A stretch of 5,378 bases of DNA from a bacterium (lineage in GTDB: Bacteria; JAMORN01), in contig JAMORN010000186.1 of the NCBI GenBank assembly GCA_027063545.1, positions 1-5,378 on the forward strand, in the 5' to 3' direction. The notes under the pieces are model-generated. The model was not told the origin of the DNA, did no database searches, and saw only the letters and a program-made list of their open reading frames with translations. The translations under genes and the position numbers were made by a program. Positions 1-5,378 of the stretch are shown here, one piece after another; positions within the stretch are counted from its first letter, which is position 1, and every line of letters starts with the position of its first letter.

Positions 1-1135
1 AGAACCTGAAGTTTTATTAGAAAAATTTAAGTATATAAAAAGAAATTTAAGATCTAAAAGAATAAAAGTTTCATATAGAGATCCTTATATAAGTCTTTTA
101 GAAACTATTTTGGTTAGAGGAGATAGTAAGATTTCTAAATTAATAGAAGAGGCTTGGAGACATAATTTAATTCTTCAGGGTTGGGATGAATATATAGATA
201 AATTTAAGTGGTTAGAAATAATAGATAATTTAGATATTAATTATAAAGAAATAATAAAAGAAAAGGACTTTTCAGAAAATTTACCATGGGATTTTATTAG
301 TTTTAGATATACAAAAGATTTTTTTAAAAGAGATTATGAAAAAGCAAAAAATCAAGAAGTTTTACCAGATTGTAAATATAACAAATGTTATTATTGTGGT
401 GTATGTAATAGAAATGTAAAAAATATAGAAGCATCAGAAGATGATTTAGATATAAGCTTATATTTGAAAAAGTATGGTATATTAGATATAAATAGAACAA
501 ATAAAAATTTATTTTATAATAGATTAATATATAAATATTCAGGAATTTATTCTCTTTTAAGTAATAAGGATATTCATGATAAAATAGAAAAAGCCTTAAG
601 AAGGAGTTTAATCCCTTTAAAATATACTGAAGGCTTTAATAAAAGGTTGGATATCAGTTTTTCTCCACCCCCTCCAGTAGGGATAGAAAGTTCGTATGAG
701 ATTGTAGATTTTTATAGTTATTCCCCTTTATCAGAAAATTTTTTAGATATAATAAATGATTTTCTTCCAGATGGGATAGAAATCTTAGATTTTTTATCTT
801 CTGATAATAAAATATTTCCTAAGATCTCAGATTTTAATGGAGCTATTTATAAAATAGTTTTTAAGGAAGAAGGATTAAAAGATATTTTTTTTAAACAAAT
901 AAAAAATAATAACTTTGTTTATACAAAAGTAAATAAAAAAGGTAACGAGAGAAGAATTAATGTAAATAAAGTGATAAATATTTTATCGGATGAAAAAAAT
1001 AAAGTAGAAATTGAAACTTATATATTAGGTGAAAATAGTATTCGAATAGATAAATTAATAGAAGTTATTTTTAAAAGTCGATGGTACGAATTAACCTCTA
1101 TAAAAAAGAAGAGATTAACTATATTGAAAAACTAA
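1..1135 (+). CDS. Radical SAM-linked protein, TIGR03960/DUF2344 type, C-terminal part (5' end outside window)
   Basis: The frame is open from base 2 to the TAA at 1133-1135, giving 377 visible residues with no ATG in the first 36 codons. The TTG at 110 is internal, because the residues before it (DPYISLLETILVRGD) continue the conserved family sequence. Visible residues 1-120 resemble the region that follows the radical SAM core in TIGR03960 proteins (RGDSKISKLIEEAW, then LPWDFI). A four-Cys cluster follows (C124, C129, C132, C135; CxxxxCxxCxxC), which may bind metal. From about residue 170 to the end is a DUF2344/TIGR03936 domain, with EKALRRSLIPLKYTEGFN and ISFSPPPPVGIES as landmarks. Members of this family are fused or adjacent to a B12-binding radical SAM protein; their reaction is not established. 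The expected CxxxCxxC iron-sulfur motif would lie left of the window and is not seen. The usual SHLD-like motif reads SNKD here, so this copy is somewhat divergent. The family assignment rests on remembered motifs but is strong. Confidence 0.88.
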   Translation, partial: EPEVLLEKFKYIKRNLRSKRIKVSYRDPYISLLETILVRGDSKISKLIEEAWRHNLILQGWDEYIDKFKWLEIIDNLDINYKEIIKEKDFSENLPWDFISFRYTKDFFKRDYEKAKNQEVLPDCKYNKCYYCGVCNRNVKNIEASEDDLDISLYLKKYGILDINRTNKNLFYNRLIYKYSGIYSLLSNKDIHDKIEKALRRSLIPLKYTEGFNKRLDISFSPPPPVGIESSYEIVDFYSYSPLSENFLDIINDFLPDGIEILDFLSSDNKIFPKISDFNGAIYKIVFKEEGLKDIFFKQIKNNNFVYTKVNKKGNERRINVNKVINILSDEKNKVEIETYILGENSIRIDKLIEVIFKSRWYELTSIKKKRLTILKN

Positions 1136-1152
1136 TAATTTTAAATTATTTT
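1124..1152 (+). promoter_or_regulatory. Weak candidate sigma-70-type promoter
   Basis: TTGAAA at 1124-1129 and TATTTT at 1147-1152 are separated by 17 bases, which would start a transcript near 1159, about 30 bases before the ATG at 1189. The -10 box matches the consensus at only four of six positions. In sequence this AT-rich such matches arise often by chance, so the gene at 1189 may instead be transcribed from further upstream. Confidence 0.2.
1134..1150. repeat. 17-base A/T palindrome after the DUF2344 gene
   Basis: AATAATTT (1134-1141) and AAATTATT (1143-1150) are perfect inverted repeats around a single T. The arms contain no G or C and only a short T run follows, so it is a poor intrinsic terminator. 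It could be a binding site or a chance product of the base composition. It overlaps the stop codon of the preceding gene and the candidate -10 box. Confidence 0.3.
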
Positions 1153-1176
1153 ACTTGAAAGAAAAATATAAACATA

Positions 1177-1182
1177 CGAGGT
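1177..1182 (+). promoter_or_regulatory. Ribosome binding site of the B12/radical SAM gene
   Basis: GAGG at 1178-1181 lies 7 bases before the ATG at 1189. It is the only G-rich motif in the gap and fixes that start codon. Confidence 0.75.
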
Positions 1183-1188
1183 TAAAAT

Positions 1189-2718
1189 ATGGGAAAGAAA
1201 GCTGTGTTTTTGAATCCACCATTTAAATATCGTTATTCAAGGGAAATGCGTTCACCAGCTGTAACTAAAAGTGGTACTCTTTATTATCCAATGTGGCTTG
1301 CTTATGCAGCTGGGTATACTCAAGATGCGGGTATAGAAATTGATTTGATTGATGCTCCTCCAAAGGGATTGTACGGAGAGGAATTATATAATAAAATAAA
1401 AAATGATGATCCTTTTTTACTTGTAATGGAAACTTCTACTCCAGCTATAGATTTTGAAGCAAAGGTTGCAAAGGAAATAAAAGATTATATTGGTGATGAT
1501 CTTTTTGTGATATTAGTGGGTACCCATGTAACAGCATTACCTAACGAAGTAATGAATAAATATCCTTGGGTAGATGCTGTGGCTGTTGGGGAGTATGATG
1601 AAACTATAAGGGAATTAGCTTTAGCACTAAAAGAAGGTAAGGATCCTGTTTCTGTAAAAGGAATGGTTTTAAGACAGGAAGATGGTACTTTAAAACATAC
1701 AGGTGTTAGACCTTTAATAGAGGATCTAGATAAATTACCATGGGTAAGTAAGATATACAAACAATTTTTAGATTATAAAGATTACTTCTATTCCCATTCT
1801 AGACATCCAATTGTAACTATAGTTACAGGTAGAGGATGCCCTTATCAATGTACTTATTGTGTTCTTCCTCAAACAATGATGGGACATAAATATAGAGTAA
1901 GAAGTATTGATGATGTTGTGGGAGAGTTGTTGTGGATTCAGGAAAATTTTCCAGATGTAGAAGAAATAATGATAGAAGATGATACTTTAACAGTAAATAA
2001 GAAAAGGGTTATTGAATTATCGAAAAAATTAATAGAAGCAGGTTTTAAAATACCATGGAGTGCTAACTCTAGAGCTGATGTAGATGAAGAGGCTTTAATA
2101 TGGATGAGAAAAGCTGGATGTAGATTATTATGTGTAGGATTTGAAAGTGCAGATCAAAAAATATTAGACAATATAAAAAAGAATATAAAAGTTGAACAAT
2201 ATTTTAAGTTTAGAGAAGCTACTAAGAAAGCAGGAATAATGGTACATGGATGTTTTATGGTTGGTAATAAAGGTGAGACAAAGGAAACATTGAGAAAAAC
2301 TTTAGAATTAGCTAAAAAATTAAATACTGATACTGTTCAATTTTTTCCTATAATGGTATATCCGGGAACAGAGGCTTATGAATGGGCTAAACAAAATAAT
2401 TATTTAGATACCACAGATTTTAGTGAATGGTTAACAGAAGAAGGATGGCATAAATGTGTGGTTTCTACAGAGGAAGTTACAAGTGAAGAGTTAGTAGAGT
2501 TTTGTGATCAAGCAAGAATAGAATATTATTTAAGACCAGCATATATATGGTATAAATTAGTCCAGTCAATAAAAAATCCAGAAGAAGGAAAGAGAAATTT
2601 AAAGTCATTTAAGACTTTTTTCAAGTATTTGATAAAAGCTATATTAGGTGTTAGATTTAGATTAAAACCTTTTAGACCTAGATATGAAGTAAAAAAAGAG
2701 GTGAAGAAGGCATCTTAA
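1189..2718 (+). CDS. B12-binding-domain radical SAM protein, HpnJ-like
   Basis: This is a complete 509-residue protein, probably cytoplasmic. Residues 1-180 look like a cobalamin-binding Rossmann domain: FLNPP near the N-terminus, LIDAPPKG at 53-60, the TSTP loop at 82-85, and GTHVTALP at 111-118, matching the family's G-x-H loop. The radical SAM core follows, with C217, C221 and C224 as CxxxCxxC for the 4Fe-4S cluster. Further family landmarks are EDDTLT (263-268), GFES (317-320), HGCFMVGNKGET (353-364) and YPGTEAYEWA (391-400). The last 40 residues are basic and hydrophobic and might touch the membrane. The overall order and many motifs (the YPMWLA and LIDAPP segments, TSTP, the HPIVTIVTGRGC region) recall HpnJ, which helps make the cyclitol ether of bacteriohopanetetrol. 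No hopanoid genes are visible here, so the substrate is unknown; lipid or sugar modification is an inference. ATG 1189 is supported by a GAGG site. The gene ends 2 bases before the next one. Confidence 0.93.
   Translation: MGKKAVFLNPPFKYRYSREMRSPAVTKSGTLYYPMWLAYAAGYTQDAGIEIDLIDAPPKGLYGEELYNKIKNDDPFLLVMETSTPAIDFEAKVAKEIKDYIGDDLFVILVGTHVTALPNEVMNKYPWVDAVAVGEYDETIRELALALKEGKDPVSVKGMVLRQEDGTLKHTGVRPLIEDLDKLPWVSKIYKQFLDYKDYFYSHSRHPIVTIVTGRGCPYQCTYCVLPQTMMGHKYRVRSIDDVVGELLWIQENFPDVEEIMIEDDTLTVNKKRVIELSKKLIEAGFKIPWSANSRADVDEEALIWMRKAGCRLLCVGFESADQKILDNIKKNIKVEQYFKFREATKKAGIMVHGCFMVGNKGETKETLRKTLELAKKLNTDTVQFFPIMVYPGTEAYEWAKQNNYLDTTDFSEWLTEEGWHKCVVSTEEVTSEELVEFCDQARIEYYLRPAYIWYKLVQSIKNPEEGKRNLKSFKTFFKYLIKAILGVRFRLKPFRPRYEVKKEVKKAS
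2705..2710 (+). promoter_or_regulatory. Ribosome binding site of the 287-residue secreted protein
   Basis: AGAAGG inside the last codons of the radical SAM gene lies 10 bases before ATG 2721. It supports that start and links translation of the two genes. Confidence 0.6.
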
Positions 2719-2720
2719 AT

Positions 2721-3584
2721 ATGAGAATTTTATATTTTTGTTTACTTTTTATTATTGGTAGCTTTTTTTTATTGAAAGCAGAAAGCTTAGGCTTTTATTC
2801 TTTTGGGACAAATTTATTTAATGGGAGAGAGAATTTTTATTTTTATTATGATAATTTGATGGTAAATTATATAGAAAATAATCTTTTTTTAACATTGAAC
2901 TATAATGGTTTTATTATTTCTTCTGAAAATATCCCTATTAATACATTAAGTTTATACTACGTAAACAAAAATTCTTTTATAGGATTTAAATTTGTTAATA
3001 ATAATATATCTAATCTAGAATATAGGGATAGTGTTGCATTATATGAACCAATAACAAAATTTAATGTATATAAAGATTTATTTTCAATAAATTATTATAA
3101 AAAATTTCCATTAGATTTTTTTGATATAGGGTTATTATATGATTTTTATTATATTAGAACTCAGGTAATAGAAGAAACAGATAATTCAAAAGGTACATCT
3201 ATTTATTTGAATTTGAAAAAGAATTGGGCAAGAAATTCTTTTATTATATATACTGGTATATATAATTATAATTTTGACGATACTATTATTTATCCTTTAA
3301 TTTCTTTAGAATTAAATACCCATATTATATATAAAGATAAGATTAAGATTGTTTTTATAAATGAGGAACTATCAAAAGTAAATATAAGAGATCTTTTTGT
3401 TAATTACTATATAATTATTGATTTTTTAGGTTTGACATTAAGTATGGGTAAAAATATAAAAGATAAAGAAGATATTATAAATACAAATTTTTACTTTTCT
3501 TTTAATAATATATTATTTAATTTTGGAACAGAAATTTACAAGGATTATAAATTATTGGAAATAGGTTTAACCTTTGGAATATAA
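2721..3584 (+). CDS. Predicted exported outer-membrane beta-barrel protein, family not recognised
   Basis: The protein has 287 residues. Residues 1-20 form a signal peptide: a short basic start (MRI), a hydrophobic core rich in Leu, Ile and Phe, and a likely cleavage after LLKA (A20|E21). C7 lies too early and in the wrong context for a lipobox. The mature part is full of Tyr, Phe, Ile and Asn. It has many short stretches alternating polar and hydrophobic residues (for example [44 protein letters not shown]), joined by charged or Asn-rich turns, and it ends in a strand-like [10 protein letters not shown]. This suggests a barrel in the outer membrane. I recognise no named family and no catalytic motif. 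It starts 2 bases after the radical SAM gene and ends 14 bases before glyQ, so it is probably co-transcribed with both. The low-complexity composition suggests loose sequence constraint. Export is fairly sure; the barrel fold is inferred. Confidence 0.75.
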   Translation: MRILYFCLLFIIGSFFLLKAESLGFYSFGTNLFNGRENFYFYYDNLMVNYIENNLFLTLNYNGFIISSENIPINTLSLYYVNKNSFIGFKFVNNNISNLEYRDSVALYEPITKFNVYKDLFSINYYKKFPLDFFDIGLLYDFYYIRTQVIEETDNSKGTSIYLNLKKNWARNSFIIYTGIYNYNFDDTIIYPLISLELNTHIIYKDKIKIVFINEELSKVNIRDLFVNYYIIIDFLGLTLSMGKNIKDKEDIINTNFYFSFNNILFNFGTEIYKDYKLLEIGLTFGI

Positions 3585-3590
3585 AGAGGG
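3585..3590 (+). promoter_or_regulatory. Ribosome binding site of glyQ
   Basis: AGAGGG directly follows the upstream stop codon and lies 8 bases before ATG 3599. It is one of the best Shine-Dalgarno matches in the window, as expected for a translation gene. Confidence 0.75.
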
Positions 3591-3598
3591 ATAGTATC

Positions 3599-4444
3599 AT
3601 GAATTTTAATGATATTATAATGAATCTAAATAAATTCTGGGCTTCTAAAGGGTGTGTAATATTACAACCTATAGATTCTCAGGTTGGGGCTGGAACATTT
3701 CATCCAGCTACTTTTTTAAGAACTTTGGATAAAAAATCTTGGAATGTGGCTTATGTACAACCTTCTCGTAGACCAAAAGATGGAAGATATGGAGAGAACC
3801 CTAATAGATGGCAACATTATTTTCAATATCAAGTTATAATGCAACCATCACCAGATAATATACAAGATTTATATATAGAGAGTTTAGAATCATTGGGTTT
3901 AAATATGAGAGAACATGATATTAGGTTTGTAGAAGATGATTGGGAATCACCAACCTTAGGGGCTTGGGGGTTAGGATGGGAAGTTTGGCTTGATGGAATG
4001 GAAATTACTCAATTTACATATTTTCAACAGGTTGGAGGAATAGAACTTGAGGTTATTCCTGTAGAAATAACATATGGTTTGGAAAGAATAGCCATGTATT
4101 TACAAGATGTTGATGATATAAAGGAGATTGAATGGACAGATGGAGTAAAATATAAAGATATTTTTTTAGATCATGAAGTTGAGTATTCTATTTATAATTT
4201 TGAAAAAGCAAATATTGAAATTTTATTTGAAGAGTTTAATATTCATGAGCAAGAATGTAAGAGATTAATAGAAGAGGATTTAGTGTATCCAGCTTATGAG
4301 CATGTAATGTCTGCTTCTCATATTTTTAATATTTTAGATGCTAGGGGTGCAATTTCAGTAACTGAAAGGGTTTCTTATATTGCGAGGGTGAGAGAGATAG
4401 CTTCTTTATGTGCAAAAAAATATAAGAAAAAGTATGATTTATAA
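3599..4444 (+). CDS. glyQ: Glycyl-tRNA synthetase alpha subunit
   Basis: This is the catalytic alpha subunit of the bacterial alpha2-beta2 glycyl-tRNA synthetase (class II). It activates glycine with ATP and, with the beta subunit, charges tRNA-Gly in the cytoplasm. The 281 residues are full length for the family, slightly shorter than the roughly 300 of E. coli. Nearly invariant blocks are present in order: [12 protein letters not shown] (13-24), [12 protein letters not shown] (30-41), [20 protein letters not shown] (51-70), [11 protein letters not shown] (82-92), [20 protein letters not shown] (108-127), the [10 protein letters not shown] block (138-147), the [12 protein letters not shown] motif 3 region (156-167), and [12 protein letters not shown] (246-257). 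No key block is missing. The beta subunit gene glyS does not follow: the next two genes encode predicted secreted proteins, so glyS must lie elsewhere. The last 11 bases overlap the next gene. Confidence 0.98.
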   Translation: MNFNDIIMNLNKFWASKGCVILQPIDSQVGAGTFHPATFLRTLDKKSWNVAYVQPSRRPKDGRYGENPNRWQHYFQYQVIMQPSPDNIQDLYIESLESLGLNMREHDIRFVEDDWESPTLGAWGLGWEVWLDGMEITQFTYFQQVGGIELEVIPVEITYGLERIAMYLQDVDDIKEIEWTDGVKYKDIFLDHEVEYSIYNFEKANIEILFEEFNIHEQECKRLIEEDLVYPAYEHVMSASHIFNILDARGAISVTERVSYIARVREIASLCAKKYKKKYDL

Positions 4445-4982
4445 TAATAAAAAATTTATACTCATTTTCTTATTTTTATGGATAAATTTTATATCAAAAT
4501 CATACTCTAAGGTAATAGGGAATGGTATAGGTTTCACCTTAGGGGTAAATACACCTAAATATATAACATATAGAATCATAACATCAGATAAAGATATTGT
4601 GGATATATGTGGATTATTTTATTTCGAAAATTCAGAATACAAAAAAGATGGGTATATTTTTATCGACTGGGGAGTAGGATACAAAAAGAAATTAGGTCAA
4701 TATTTATACTCAGGATTGGAATTTAGAAGTTATAATTATAGTAATTTAAGATATTTACTCTATAAAATTAATGATGATGTTGAGAAGAAAAAAGAATATG
4801 ATACAATTATTTCTTTTTTATTGGAGTATAATATAAAAAATAAACTATTAAAAAATTTTTGGTTTGTAACAGGCTTAAGTAATGGTTTTGAATATAATTA
4901 TAGAGATGGAGAAAAAAAAATCGGTTTTATATATGGTTTTAAAGTAAGTTTGATATATATCTTATATAAATATGAAAAGTAA
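4434..4982 (+). CDS. Predicted exported small beta-barrel-like protein, family not recognised
   Basis: From ATG 4434 the protein has 182 residues. An in-frame GTG at 4410 would add eight, but ATG 4434 gives a compact signal peptide: MIYNNKK, then a hydrophobic core [13 protein letters not shown], with possible cleavage after SYS (S25). The mature part, about 157 residues, starts [15 protein letters not shown]. It has alternating strand-like segments with aromatic residues ([58 protein letters not shown]). The size would suit an eight-stranded outer-membrane barrel, which is inference from pattern alone. No named family or catalytic motif is recognised. The start overlaps the end of glyQ by 11 bases. 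The bases upstream (aagaaaaagt) contain no convincing Shine-Dalgarno site, so translation is probably coupled to glyQ. An A9 run at 4912-4920 lies near the 3' end. Confidence 0.72.
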   Translation: MIYNNKKFILIFLFLWINFISKSYSKVIGNGIGFTLGVNTPKYITYRIITSDKDIVDICGLFYFENSEYKKDGYIFIDWGVGYKKKLGQYLYSGLEFRSYNYSNLRYLLYKINDDVEKKKEYDTIISFLLEYNIKNKLLKNFWFVTGLSNGFEYNYRDGEKKIGFIYGFKVSLIYILYKYEK

Positions 4983-5378
4983 AGTAGCTTTTATATTATT
5001 GTTTATTTTGGTTATTACAGGATTAATAAGAGCTCAAAACAATGCAAATAGTATTTCTAATAGTAATAATTTTAGTATATTAGATACATTAATAAGTTTT
5101 GAATCTTATTATAATCTAGATAAAAGTAGGGGTGTTGGTCTTTGGGGAGGAGAATCCTTTTTTATCTTCTCAAATGCCTTTTCTAGTTTTATGCAATATG
5201 GATTTAGTTATATTAAAAGAGATTTAGTTTCTAATGATTTAAGTTTATTAGCATTTGGTGCTTATGGATACGTCAAAGGGGGAGAAGAGCCTTTTGCCAT
5301 GAATGCTTTTATAGGTTATGGAAGTTATTTGACAACATTTTTTAATATGAATATTTATGTAGATAAAAGTTTTTTAAT
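4972..5378 (+). CDS. Predicted exported protein, beta-barrel-like, 3' end outside window
   Basis: The frame opens at ATG 4972 and stays open to the right edge, giving 135 codons plus two bases. An in-frame TGA at 4951-4953 and no other ATG, GTG or TTG between make this the start. The protein begins [21 protein letters not shown], a textbook signal peptide with likely cleavage after A21, before QNNANS. A Ser/Asn-rich linker of about 15 residues follows. Then come Gly- and aromatic-rich strand-like segments (FSSFMQYGFSYIKRDL, LSLLAFGAYGYVKGG, NAFIGYGSYLTTFFNMNIYV) that resemble an outer-membrane barrel. The family is not recognised. It overlaps the preceding gene by 11 bases and has no Shine-Dalgarno site, so it is probably translated by coupling. 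It is the third predicted envelope protein in this likely operon. Length and C-terminus cannot be judged here. Confidence 0.72.
   Translation, partial: MKSKVAFILLFILVITGLIRAQNNANSISNSNNFSILDTLISFESYYNLDKSRGVGLWGGESFFIFSNAFSSFMQYGFSYIKRDLVSNDLSLLAFGAYGYVKGGEEPFAMNAFIGYGSYLTTFFNMNIYVDKSFL

Noticed and set aside
110-112. TTG as the start of the first gene.
   Set aside because: The frame stays open to the left edge, and the residues before the TTG match the conserved family sequence leading into the RGD motif. The TTG codes an internal Leu.
1134-1150. A/T palindrome as an intrinsic terminator.
   Set aside because: It has no G or C in the arms, a one-base centre that cannot form a full loop, and only a short T run after it.
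1485-1760. Minus-strand open frame of 91 codons inside the radical SAM gene.
   Set aside because: It lies opposite a strongly conserved coding region, has no recognisable protein features, and no other gene in the window is on the minus strand.
2763-2770. T8 run in the signal peptide of the 287-residue protein and A9 run at 4912-4920, as phase-variation tracts.
   Set aside because: Runs of similar length occur in conserved genes here too (T8 at 885-892 in the DUF2344 gene, T7 at 4161-4167 in glyQ), so they fit the base composition and are not specific to surface proteins.
4410-4412. GTG as the start of the gene after glyQ.
   Set aside because: ATG 4434 gives a better-proportioned signal peptide and an overlap identical in size to the next one. 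GTG would add an eight-residue extension, and the nearest GA-rich stretch is 13 bases away.

Overview
The window is very AT-rich and codes on the + strand only. Five of the six genes end inside it, all five with TAA, and TGG is used freely for Trp, so the standard bacterial code fits. The host is a bacterium: it has a bacterial-type separate GlyRS alpha subunit and Shine-Dalgarno-like sites. It is probably diderm, because three genes encode signal-peptide proteins whose mature parts look like outer-membrane beta-barrels. I cannot place it in a genus or phylum. A low-GC diderm lineage or an AT-rich candidate phylum would fit.

Layout. (1) 1-1135 is the 3' part of a large radical SAM-linked protein (TIGR03960/DUF2344 type); its start and presumably its iron-sulfur core lie to the left. 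(2) A 53-base gap, the only sizeable non-coding stretch, holds a weak candidate promoter, an A/T palindrome and a good ribosome binding site. (3) 1189-2718 is a complete B12-binding radical SAM enzyme with a CxxxCxxC cluster, most like the HpnJ type. (4) Two bases later comes a 287-residue predicted secreted beta-barrel protein. (5) 3599-4444 is glyQ, the glycyl-tRNA synthetase alpha subunit. (6) A 182-residue predicted exported beta-rich protein starts inside the end of glyQ. (7) A third predicted exported protein starts at 4972 inside the end of the previous gene and runs off the right edge.

Gaps of 2 and 14 bases, then two overlaps of exactly 11 bases, suggest one transcription unit from at least 1189 to the right edge. 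The last two genes have no Shine-Dalgarno site and are probably translationally coupled to the gene before. Two radical SAM proteins and one essential translation gene are thus interleaved with three fast-evolving-looking envelope proteins. No defence system, CRISPR array, mobile element, tRNA or rRNA is visible. The least explained part is the pairing of an HpnJ-like radical SAM enzyme of unknown substrate with the unrecognised envelope proteins.
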